A model generated the notes under the pieces. That model did not search any database. It worked only from the letters and a program-made list of their open reading frames with translations, and was not told where the DNA came from. DNA of 64,000 nt from Monarcha castaneiventris obscurior (taxonomy: Eukaryota > Chordata > Aves > Passeriformes > Monarchidae). Each line of letters begins with the position of its first letter. Within the stretch, counting starts at the first letter, position 1. The translations under genes and the position numbers were made by a program. Below, one piece after another: positions 1-11,600 of the stretch. The stretch covers positions 124,001 through 188,000 of the forward strand of contig JAMPIT010000435.1 in NCBI GenBank assembly GCA_026261815.1, read 5' to 3'.

Positions 1-433
1 CTTACAGAAAATAAGATTTCAGCGAGGTTCAGTACAGGGATAATTGCAGAATCACTTGGAAAAGTCCCAACTGGTACAGCAGCATTTCTTGGAGATACTG
101 TTATTTGCCTACAAGCTGTTTTGTACCACATTGCTAGCAATAAAGACAAGACCTTTAAAGTCTCAAAATGTTGATTTATAGAAATGGTTGGTATTTCTAA
201 GATGTAAGTCAGTCCTGGAAAACTTCATGCTCACGCAAATGTGTATTTTTTTTTCTCTCTCTTTTTTTTTGTGGGGAACAGGGGGCTAATCACTAAACAT
301 TTATTTTGTGCCACTATTTGGAGGAGATTTGGCAGCTGTTGATCATCTTTCAGTTCAGCCCAGCATTTATGCTGCTAAACAAGGCATGTTGTAACTCACT
401 ACACAGACATACTGAAGTTTTTTTGTGGTGCCA
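1..433. other. Left-edge unique sequence with a truncated open frame
   Basis: Unique sequence before the first LTR. Frame 1 of the plus strand is open from the window edge to a TGA at 172-174 and is discussed under findings. The rest holds a T-rich tract (about 246-270) and nothing recognisable. No promoter, polyadenylation site or splice donor could be assigned. Confidence 0.4.
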
Positions 434-438
434 GATGT
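434..438. repeat. Left target-site duplication of the first LTR
   Basis: GATGT directly abuts the TG end of the LTR and pairs with GATGC at 1327-1331, with four of five bases matching. It marks the host target duplicated at integration. Confidence 0.6.
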
Positions 439-1326
439 TGTCTTGGTTTGAAAGACAGGTGTCAGACAAGAAAGGCAGGAGCCTCCCCTGAAATGGAAAA
501 TGCAACCCCCTTCCCTCCGAATTATTATAAATTTGAAAATAAGGGGCTTTCAGGCAAAGATATGAGGGATAGGAATAACAGTTCTTTACTAATAAATATA
601 TATGTATAACAACACAAACAAACAGCAATAGCTGTGGCAGTCACAGCAAACAGCGGCCCAAACCCAGTGCGGCCTCAGTTGGCCTCGGGCACTTTCCCCT
701 GGGTGCAGTTCCTCCTCCCGGTGAGCAGGGCGGGTGCAATGGTTCCCCCGCGGCTGCAGGGGGCGCTCCGCAGCGAGCTCGGGCAGCACCGGGAATGGCA
801 GCGCGGGGTGCCGGGAGGGATGGACGAAAAACCTCAGAAACGCCTGGGCGTCTGGCTGGATCCTCAGGAACAGCAGGCTGGAACAGCCGGGGCGAGCACA
901 GATCTCGGGACCGAACTCCGGCGCTGCAGCAGGGAAACCCAGCAGGTCACAGCGTAGGGGCTACAGAGTAGCGACGACCAGCGGCAGGGCAGAGTGGCGG
1001 TGCCCAGCCCCCAGCGGGCAGGGAGCAGAGCAGGCTTAGAAATCCCGGGGTTTGCCCGCAGAAAGCAAAACAGCCAAAGAAACAGAAGCCCGCAGTGCTG
1101 ACTAAGAGTTCACACCGAAGGCAGGCAGCTCTCAGACTGAACGCTGAGCACCCAGGCAGCCCCCTGGGTATCTCAGCCCCCAGGTGATAAAAGGGTGGCC
1201 AGTCTCACCCCGCCCCTGTGGCCAGGTCTTTTGTTTCTTTTAAGTATCTAGCGGTTTGTCCCCTAGCAACTAGTATGGGTAAAATTCTTTAAGAGAAAAA
1301 ACAGGCTAAAATCCTAAACCCCAACA
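439..1326. mobile_element. Solo LTR of an endogenous retrovirus (about 888 bp)
   Basis: The element starts TGTCTTGGTTTG and ends CCCCAACA, giving the TG...CA ends of a retroviral LTR. It is flanked by GATGT (434-438) and GATGC (1327-1331), a 5-bp target-site duplication with one mismatch. Its start and the first 150 bp match in general form a dispersed LTR I associate with songbird genomes. The centre (about 650-1200) is much richer in GC and CpG than the surrounding DNA, which fits a U3 promoter region. No gag, pol or env coding follows on either side, so this is a solo LTR left by LTR-LTR recombination. A 5-bp duplication is usual for ERVL-type and some other avian ERVs, but the family is not certain. 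Orientation is unresolved: an AGTAAA polyadenylation-like word near 590 would favour the minus strand. Open frames inside it (for example 634-957) are not genes. Confidence 0.82.
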
Positions 1327-1331
1327 GATGC
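1327..1331. repeat. Right target-site duplication of the first LTR
   Basis: GATGC follows the terminal CA of the LTR and pairs with GATGT at 434-438. The single difference fits a point mutation since insertion. Confidence 0.6.
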
Positions 1332-2169
1332 GTTTGCAGTGAGGGTTATAGAGGTGTGGGTTATCCCAGTTCAGCTGAAGCAGCCTGTGGTGCTGTGTTT
1401 GAATTGAGAGATGATGGCCAGGTTGCTGCCACTGGGGCTTGGATGGTGTTTTTGGACACTGTCCTTTCTCTGTCTTTTTTAATAAGAAAGGATGAGTTTG
1501 TAAATTATAAAGGTTGTCTCTTGAGACCCCGTTGGCTGGCCCTGGTGGATAGGGGCCTTTGCAACGTCTCAGGCACTTGTGGATTTGTTTAACGGGTTCT
1601 TATACTTTGTCAGATTGCTTTTTACATGGGAAAAAATATGGTTTTAGGATGTAATGGTACTTTCACGTGAGAGTAAATTATAGAATATGAAGTAATGCAG
1701 GTTTTTACTGTTTTCTGAGCCTTTGTTTTCAGTTTGGCTGAACTGGTTTCTGTAAACACTCGTGATCCTCATGTCTGGTGTCAAGTGCTTTGGGCTCTTA
1801 CTTTGGGACCAAAACCCAGAGTAGGTATTACACCTAAAAATAAACTTGGTTTGGAAACGTCATGTAGCCTCAAATTCTGGATGACAGCTGTATGAATGAT
1901 ATTCCATGAGGATGAAAAATGGACATTAGTCATGCTCTCTAAAGTAGTTTATATTAAACATTTGGACCATTCAGTTCATTAATCTTTTGGTCAATAAATC
2001 CTTTGATTAATCCCCCAGTTGTTGAGTTCACTTTAGTTACCTAAGCTGTATGGGTGTTTGTTTTAAATGAAAATATCTAATTTTTCCTTTTCAAAGCTTT
2101 CTTTACCTGTTGTTTTCAGTTCACCATAAGAACCCAGAGAGCTCTACGTCTGTCCCAACATGCTTTCTC

Positions 2170-2184
2170 AGGGTTAGGGTTAGG
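2170..2184 (+). repeat. Two-unit interstitial telomere-like repeat
   Basis: AGGGTTAGGGTTAGG is two TTAGGG units plus flanks. It is too short to indicate a telomere fusion or a relic array and may be chance. Confidence 0.5.
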
Positions 2185-5100
2185 CCAGTAGCCTGTGTTA
2201 ATTTCTTGTTTCTGTCACAGACTTCTTGTGTGAAGAGTGAAGTGCTTTATCCTTCTGCCCATCAGTTCTCAGTAAGCAAATGACGTCCTGTAACACAGCG
2301 TGTCCATGCTTGTATATGTTGTGAGATGTTTGGCCAGAGGAAATTTGTCACTGTTTGATTATCAGAGCCTGATCCCCTCTGGCCCCGATCTGAGACTCCC
2401 TTGGCCTTCAGTGCAGCCAGCAGTAGGAAACCAACATGAACAACACAAGCCTGGAATCTTCACTTGGTTTTAGTACTGTCTAGATGGATGTTGGTTATTC
2501 CTGCTGATAATTACATGCTGTATTCTTGGGGAAGTACATTGCTTTTTCTTTTTTTTCCCCCCTTAATATTGCTGATACACCCTTTCTTTGTGTTTTGACA
2601 CAATTCTGGCTCACTGTGTAAACCAGTCTATTAAATATTGCTTTTTCAGAGTATCTTCTTGGAAATAAAGATGTGGTAATCATTTGGTGGTACATTTCCA
2701 GATGAACATATTGAACAGCCCTTAATTTGAAAGCCCATCTAGGTCATCTGTCATCTACTGCTGACCCCACATCAATTTTCTGGGTTTTTTTTGTTTGTTC
2801 CTTTTTATTTTGCTCCTTTGCAGCTCCTGAGAAGCATAATGGTCTACAGGTTTTGGTGTTTCCTCATGCCACCCAAGAGAAATAACTTCAGCTGGGTACA
2901 GCCAGGTGTAGAAGAGCGTCCCCACTAGGGAAACAGAGGCTTGAAATTGCAGTTCATCTAATGTAAAGGCAGAACAACTTTTCAGCTTTTGAAACAGTGC
3001 ATCTGCAGATGGAAGGATGATGTTACTGAGCATAGCTTTGTTCTTTAGTAGCTCAGCCCTCCCAGTACCCAAGTCGGTGACAAGGCTACTGCTGAGCCGT
3101 AATTTCATTTACTGTGCTTGATTGTGAGTAGGGTGACACCAGCTTATTAATGCAGCATGTTATTACAGCAAAAATATCCTGGTGGTTTTGCCATTGAACA
3201 TTGTGGGACTAGTCCTTTACGTGAAGAGGACTGTCACATTAACATAGTGTTACAAAGTCATGCTTGGCTTAAAATATTCTCTCCTGAAGGGCAGGGGGCA
3301 ACTATGCTGTAGTCTGGAAGCATGTGAAAACCTGTAACTCCCACCCAGCGTAGATTAGTTATGCTGTCCTGTTAAGATTTGGAAATAAGAAGCCTGTATG
3401 CATTGACTAAACAACGTGTCAAAGACAGGACTGGCTCCTTGCCTTTTCAGGCTTTAAATTGCTGAGATAACTCTTCTATATTCCCTAGTTTCTGTGTCAA
3501 ATTTCCCCTGTGCAAGCACTTGGCATGGTAGGGCTGTTGTGTATGTCAACTTTATTCCTGGCATCTTTCAAATGCACTGTGAGAAGTAAGAGAGGTTCAG
3601 TGCCCTGGGTCCAAAATCAATGTTAATAAATTATCAATTGATTTAATAGATCTACCAGCCAAGCAAATCAGGATCTTTAACTTTTAATTAGTGACCTTGA
3701 TCTGAAAGGGAACATTTAGGTTAAAATAAAACAAATCACTTGTGTCTCAGCCAGATGGTGGAGGCTGTGCTTTTCCTCTCTGAAGGTAGGCAGAGCTTGT
3801 TCCTGCCCTCATTCAGCGATACAGAAAATGTACATGTCAGGCTAAAATGCCTTCAAAGAACCTCGGATAAACACAGTATTATACTTGCTAGCAGCAGCTG
3901 AGCATAAAGACTGATTAGAGCAGTTACTCAAGATGGATTCAGATTATTAGGTAATATGGAACAAACATCGACAAAAATAAGATGAATAACTATAGGCATA
4001 TCCTGACAGTGATTTATTAGGCCTTCAGTGTAGTGCACTGCTAATAAACTCCCTTGGGATGGTGGACTGATCCCCCTTTAGAACATTTACAGGTGGGTCA
4101 GTGACAGTGTCAGCAAATGTTCCAGAGACCTCGTGTCCCTTTTGTCTGCTTGCCACCATTCCTGGACTCTAAGTATCATCTCCACTCTAAACAGGGTAAT
4201 GATAGTAATTGTAATAAATATTTAAAATATTTTTTCATAAATGTTGCCATCAACCTGGAAGTAGCCCTGCAGATGGCACAGGTTTTATATCCCCAGTACT
4301 TAGTTTGTTTCTTGAAGAGAAGTCTAAAGTATCTCTGAAACAGACTCTCTGAACCTTGTGGTAATAATCAAGCATGACTTGAATAACTTAACATCAAAAC
4401 CAGTTATTTTAATGCTCACTGGTCTTCTATTCAGGACATTAAAAATTATAGTTGAAATAGTTGAATAGAGTTGATACAGTTGAAAATAATGATTTATATT
4501 GAACTCTTCAAGAAGAACAAGACCTCTGAGTAAGTAATGTTTCTGAATCATAACAATGACTCTTAAAAAAATAATTTACTTGGATATTTTCTATTAAAAA
4601 AATGGAAAATGTAAAAGGTGTTTTCATGTTAGTCCATTTCATAAGTCTGTGCAGTGTGAGAGTATCTTGTATTATTTTTTCATGGTTGTTAGTTCTTTGT
4701 GGACTACACCTTTCAAGTTCTCGATGTTCATGGAATGCAACATTACGTTGTCAAAAGTCAGAAATACATCCTATTCTTGATGAAACAGCAACATATTCAA
4801 ATCACAAGCTTTTCTTGATACCTGGAAGGCCCTCCTGTAGTTTGAAGCCCAGGTAGCTGGAATTGGTGCTCCTTCTGTAGAGAGTGGCTTGGGAATCTAA
4901 AAGCACCTGTTTAAAAGGAGCACAACCCCTTCTGAGCCTCCACCACTCCTGCATGTTGTATTAGCGAGGAACAAGGGCGAGATGAACTAAAAAATGGATA
5001 GTCAAAGCTGAACATGAGCCTTAATAGTGAATTAAAGTCTTCGTTGTGGTGCTGTAGGTGTTTTTAGCACGGTGCGGGCTGTCTCTGGGTTTAGGGAAAT

Positions 5101-5595
5101 GAGTACCTCTGAATGGGAGGTTTGGGTGCATGAATTAGTCTGCGTGAGGGCTTTAAAAATATTAAGGTGTGGGAGACCCCTGCCATGACCATCCCTGAGG
5201 AGATGGTCCCAAGAGGCTGCTGGGTTTCTTGTTCAGCTCTGTTTTGTCTCATCAGTGCTCTCTGAAAGCTTTGTTCATCTGACTCGGGTGCAGCCATGGG
5301 GAAAGTGTGGCTTTGACTTTTCCCAGGAGGAGCTTTGTGGTTTGAGGCTTGAGGCTTGGGTGCTTGCAAAAAAGAATTGGTAAAATCAAGCTTCAACAAA
5401 TGTTGAATCTTGGAATATAATGTAGTTTTGCTTGTGCTGCTGCTTCTCTGAGAAGGACCTGCTATTAGTGAGTATAAAGTTTGGTTCCATCTGACATAGC
5501 TGCTGTTCTTTCAAGTGAGGTAAGACAGCACTTTTCTAGTGTATGTTCCTGTTTTTGTTTCTGTATTTATTTGGGTTTTTTGTGGTTTGTTCCCC

Positions 5596-5623
5596 TCCCC
5601 CCCCCGCAGTGTGTGTGTGTGTC
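5596..5623. repeat. Poly-C run followed by a short TG tract
   Basis: A run of about ten C residues interrupted by G is followed shortly by an alternating TG tract of roughly six units. It is a simple-sequence repeat with no assigned function. Confidence 0.7.
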
Positions 5624-8600
5624 AGAATTAGGCAGAATTTCCCTATATAGCCTGTATCTTTCTGGGTGCTCCATTTGAACCTGCTTTAATTGGATTCTAA
5701 TGTACATTAGACTACTTTTGAGGTTTCGCCATCTTCTGTAGCTTCTAGTGAGGGAATTACCATAATTTTCAGTAACGTGGTAGTTTATATGTAGTTTTTC
5801 TGACTCCTGACAGTTTCTATAAACATGATTATAGCTAGTTATTGTATTTGAAACACGTCAGTTTTCAGTAATTAAAAAAACCCAAAACAACAACAAAAGA
5901 ACACAAAATTCAAACACAAAAAGCTTATTCTGTTTTCCTTCATGAGATTATGTGGTTTAATACAGAGGCAGAGGCTTGCTGTCTTGCATGCTGTATTTAT
6001 TGCTAACTTACCCCATCCAGGAAACTGGCATTAGGTGCTGGGTCCAGTTCTGGTTGTCTAGATTTTAATGTCATCCTTGGGGATGTGGTTGCTTCTATGG
6101 CTAAATATAACCCATCAGAAAACAAAATGTCCACCTCGTTTCTGGTGGCTCTGTGGGGGCGGACAGCAAAATCTGTGCTTTGGTCTCGCTGTAATTAATT
6201 GGGGGTGAGTGAGTTCCCAAAGTAAATAATTTTTCATTTTCATTTCATGCCAAATAAGTCATCTGTCTTGTACAGATGAGAGTGGCCCATCTACCCATGG
6301 GCTCACTGAGAGCTGGGGAGAACCTGGACCCTCAGAAGTTCTCTATTTCCTCTAACAGAGCTGACAGCCTCTCACCTTTAATTCTCTCCATCTCCTGTGA
6401 TGTGCCTTTTCCCTATTCCTGCTGGCAGTGTAAACTTCTTAGTTTTTTGCTAAATCTGTCTTGCAAAACATGATGGTTGGGTAAGATGCAATTTTGCTTT
6501 AATTATGATTACTTTATGAATTAACCAGAGGATCTCATGGGACTGGAATCTTTTGACACATGAGAAAATTGCCTTTCTTTAACAAGCTGCTTCAAGCATG
6601 CAAGGTAATATTAGCATTTTTCAGTTATAGCTTCAGGGGATTAAATAATAAGGGGAAGTATTGTACCTACAATTATATGATGTGCATGTGTATGTTAAAG
6701 TCTTAAAGACAAGTAGACACAGAAGGAATTAGTTGAACTGCTGAACCTGTGACATTGTGCAGTAAGTGTGAGTAGGGATTTTTTTTTACTTTATAAAATG
6801 GCTTTTTAAGAAAACATGCGGGTATCTGAAGAATTTCAGGTTGTAGACTTGAAAAGGCTTGTTGTCCTTTGAATATATTCAGCAAAAAAGCCATCCTGAA
6901 CTAGATACACCTGTTTCACCTTAAAGGTTAAGATACTCAGTGCAACTTTAAAGGGACAGAATGGTAATTTTTATACGTGTTACTTTGTTTTACTTGATTT
7001 AGTGGAGGTAGCAAATGGGCTAAAACCAGGAATAAGATGTTGAAAATGTATTGCACAATTAACCTTTTTGTGAAGTACATGTGAAAAATAGTGTGTGCTA
7101 TCCTTAAAGGTCTGTGAATAACCTGTGATGCATGTGATGTCTCCAAAATCATGTTCTTCTGTTTTAAGGCACGCTTAAAAGCATTTATTTAGATATACTG
7201 TGTCTGAGGAGTTGAAATTGTTCAAGATGCTGCAGAAATTGAAGGTGGTAATTTATTGTTCTTAAATGAGGATAAGAAAATAGTACAACAGCTTGTGTCA
7301 AATTGAGAAGGAATGGGACAAGCTAAGTTGTATGACCTCTGCATATGCTGTATTCAGTGTGGACTTGCACCTGCATGACCCTGCTTGGTTTCAGAGGGTT
7401 GCCACTGCCTTGTGGTATCAAATCCAATGAAGTGGAAAATTGACAATAAGGGATTTAAGCTATTGTTGTCATTGCCCCAGCTGTTTGGTTGTTGTTTTGA
7501 TGACAGGATTCATTCATGTTCTACACAAATCCATAAGGTAACAGTAATTAGTGGGACTCAGAAGTTGGAAGGAGGGGGTTTATACGGCGATAGGGAGCCA
7601 TATGACAAAGGAAAATTGTTTAAGCATTGCAGCAGTTCTGAAAGGAAGGTGTGTGCATAATACACGATAGATGAATTAAAGTGCACCACTAGAAAAGGCA
7701 AATAGCTTGATTTGAAAACAATGACAGAAACCCAACACCTTCATCTCTAGCTGTATTTGAGGCAAAACTGTGCCTGTGCAATAACAACCACAAGCAATGC
7801 TGGTGTGCAAATGCTCTCAGTAGGGCAGAAATTTTTTCACATATATTTGTCATGTCTTGCTTTAATCTAAAATTAAATGCATATTAGCCATTACAACTAT
7901 TATTACTGCTATTGTACTGTGATATAACTAGCCTGTCTACATGCACAGCCCAAAGACTAAATGAGGTTGGTAATTTTAAACCTAAAGCTGTTCTGTGCTG
8001 GCAGAATAATACAGTAGGTAATACCCAGAAGATAAACAGCACAAATTACAACCTTGTGTAGGCAAGATCAGATCAGTGTTGATAGTCTCTTGATTAAATG
8101 TGGCTGAATGTTATCAGAGAATTTGAGAAATTGTTCAGAAGAAAGCCATGTTGTCTGATTTTTAAAATTTTTTTTATGGTAACTGTAGAGATTATTGAGA
8201 GGGCTCACATGGAGGAAGAACAAACCCCTCTACTATGGTTGTGTGCTGCTTGTTCAAATCTTTTCTTTATGGTTTTGAATTTCCTTCCATTTGTTAGTTG
8301 GCACTGAAGATTCTCTTGATGCTGAAGGGAGCTTTGTGCTATGTACAGATTCAACCCAAGGCTCCAGAAGTTTGCAGTCAACCAAGTAAATTATTTGTCA
8401 CCTTGGATAAATATTAGCTCTGACAAATTAAAATCACATTTTTGTGGTGTGCATTGCACTCTATCGCACAAAATGGTAATTGTTCTTACAGTTATTGCTC
8501 TTGCTTGTAGTGAGGCATCTGTTTCTTGTCTAATTGCTAGCATTCAAATCCCAGTCAGTTTAAAATAACTTTTTGAGGCTTCAAGATAGCATATCCAAGG

Positions 8601-11600
8601 CATCTCAGACATTCCCGATTCATACCTTTGGCATTGTGTTTTTTATGCAAGTACCTAAAAAAACCACCAAACCAAACAAAAAGGATTCGTTGGGTATAGC
8701 TTGGTTGTGTCTTGTACTGTAGTCAAAGGCAATAAGAAGAAATCCTGGTGTTGGATCTGCCTTTCACCATTAGTGTGTGCTCATCCTCTGAGCCTGGATA
8801 TAAATCATGGAGCCTAGAATCCACCACTGCCTCTTGCACAGTTGCTTGAAGTTGAAAATGTGTTAAATGACTTTTACACTCTGACATGGCCTTGCATGAG
8901 TTAAGAGTGACTATTTTTATTTTTTCCCCTTTGACAGTTAATCTCTTTATTTTTTTCAAGCTGGAATAATCATCTTTCTTAGTCCTTGTTCCCTGCAGCA
9001 GGTCCTGCTGCTTTGCTTCTCCATGTCCCTTGGCTGTTGTTTTAAAAATCCTCTTTAGGGTTTCAAGACTCCATTCAACCAGTTGGGAGCTGTATCTTTT
9101 CACAGTCCTCCTTGAAAAGTGAATTTTCTCACCTACTGAGAGGATAACGATGATAAAAACACAGAGGCGCCAATTTTCCTGGATTCTCTGGAATTGGCAT
9201 GGGGATTTTTAAACTTTCATTACTGCTATCATCTTTCCCCTCATCTCCCATCAATAAAACAAGAAAATGCTAAACAAAAATAATAAAAAAATCCCCATCA
9301 GGAGAGCTGGAAGAAATGTTGAATACCCAGATGAGAAACATGAGAGCTGCAGGGGTTGGGATGTCCACAATGGGTTTGTTCGTGTCTTTATCTAGAGATT
9401 TTTCAGTGATACTGCAGCAGCTGTAGTGAAACTGCCCATCAGGCTTATCTCCAGGGACAGAGGATCATGTTTAAAGGTAGTTCCTACACAGCTTTTGGGG
9501 AATATGCTGTGGTCTCTGGACCTTGACTGCAGCCTTGCTTGCCGTGGGCCCTTTGGGTTGCTGTTTACCAATAGCAGTGCTGATGCTCTGGCTTTGTCCT
9601 CTTGCTTGCCATGGGCTCCTGTTCACACTCCCTTTCTTCTTTTGTGTGAGTACAAGGCCAGTTCTAATCCCTGATACTCTTGTGTTTATTCATTAAGTGC
9701 CCCAGATCAGTTCTGCTCTAGCTCTGGCTGTTTCCCTGGAAGGGGCAGGCTCTCACTTTGCAGGAAAATGCTTTCAAAATACCCCACAGAGCATAGGTGG
9801 TCTCATTATGGCTGCCTCTGAGTGATACACGCTCAGAACTTTTAGCTATTACAGACCCTTTACTCTCCCTGTCCTTTGTAATGTTTTTGTGCTATTTCAC
9901 GAAACCGTTTGTGTTTTCAATAGTAATTTCACAGCTGTGGGGGGAAAAAAAGAAACTGAGGGCTAAGATGTCAGGTGCATGTTAAAAAACTTGAACATCT
10001 CTCATTTGGAGTTATGTAGGAAACCTGAAACAGCTCTTCACATTTTCATGTGCAACATCCAACAACACATGGGGTGTTACCTAATGGGAGTCTCCAGAGT
10101 TGCCATGTCCCCTGGTAATGGCCAACACGAACCTTCAACAGATTTTGTTCCTCTCTTCCCTCTCTACTGCTTTATCCAGTAGTGTTTATGCAGTTCAGCA
10201 GAGAAGTCTCAAGAATGTGGTGAGCACATTCGTGAATGAAGTGTTGATGAAGATGTAAGCAGTGATTTAATTGTAACAGGAGTAGTGATTGGTTTTGATC
10301 TGAATAAAATGGGGAGAGTTCTCCCTTTTAGCTGCATGCTATGTAATGGCAGCTTATGCAAGAGTTTCAGTGTTTGTGTCTGCCCTAAAGGAAGTTAAGA
10401 AATAAAAATGAGATGTGATGGATATTAGCACTCAGAAGATGAAACAGAAGATGTCTTATTGCCAACAGGAAAGCCATGAGCCAGTGATAGCTGTAAATAC
10501 TTTTATCCAAAGTTTGGTGGTTGCTGCTGCTAAGCTCTGTTGACTTCGTATGAGGTCAGAGGGGATAAATCAGTATTTGTGAGGCAATTATTTCTATAGC
10601 TGTTAAGGGGACAGGCAGCCTGCTGAATCTGTGGATGGTGTGATGTTATGAGGAAGCACTAGGAACCTTTCCCTGCTAATGTGTGTTTCCAAATGCCACA
10701 GCCATTGCCTCACTTTGCAAACAGCCACTTGAAATCGGGGCTGGATAACTCTCAGGTGTCAGATGTGACATGACTTACCTTTTTCTTTTTCTTCCAGTAG
10801 TTTCTCATTTTTCTGGAATGAACTGTGAAATTTCATATATACTCTAAACACACATAAACTTTAAAGTAACCTTCCTTAACCTCAAAATGTTTTTCCCTGG
10901 GTCAATTCATCCCATTTGCTGTTTCAGCCACATGGTGCACAAAACAGAAAGATGTGAGGGTAGCAACAAATACACCACTGTGTTTGCAAGGGCAGGCTGC
11001 TTCCTTTGGTGGCTGTGCCAGCTTTTGCTGCCTTAAATTTATAGGAATAGATGGCAGTACTTAAACAGCTTGTTGTTTGTGTTGTCCTGAAACTGGACTG
11101 TATTCTAGGAGATGCAGCTTTGAAGTTGCGTTAGGAATTTCTGAAATTTCTGTATAAAGAAACCAGGAACACTGCTTGGGATAATTCAGACTCTTCTGAA
11201 ATGGGTCCTGGCACTGTGAAAGACATTATTTTTTGTGTGGATATTAATGAGAGCATTTTTATAGGAATTCCATTTGGGAGATCAATGATAAAAAAGGCTT
11301 GAACTGTAGCATGATGGATAAAACTGCCCACAGAGTCTTTGCCTGTAGTACTTGTAACAGAATTGGCTCGTGTCAGAAGTGTTTGGTTATCATGCTCCCA
11401 GAACGCTTTCTCGTATTTCACAAATAGCAGAGCTTTTAGTGACAGTGGTGTGTTGGTTTCTGGTGGCTGGGGAGAGACTGCTTCAAGTTTCTGTCCTAGC
11501 ACCTAATAATCTGTGTGTTTCCTCTTTAGACTGAGTCTGAACCTTCCAGCAAAGCACAACTTGCATTTTTAAACTCTCTACTGTCACTGCCAAGTAATGA

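Noticed and set aside
634..1039. Plus-strand frames of 107 and 101 residues
   Set aside because: They lie within the solo LTR and result from its GC-rich core.
2755..3108. 117-residue minus-strand frame
   Set aside because: No recognised domain, no splice support and a lysine-rich end from an A-rich tract on that strand.
8723..9103. Lysine-rich minus-strand frame of 126 residues
   Set aside because: It is rich in purine-starting codons, but the minus strand here is purine-rich overall, so this is not evidence of coding. No domain recognised.
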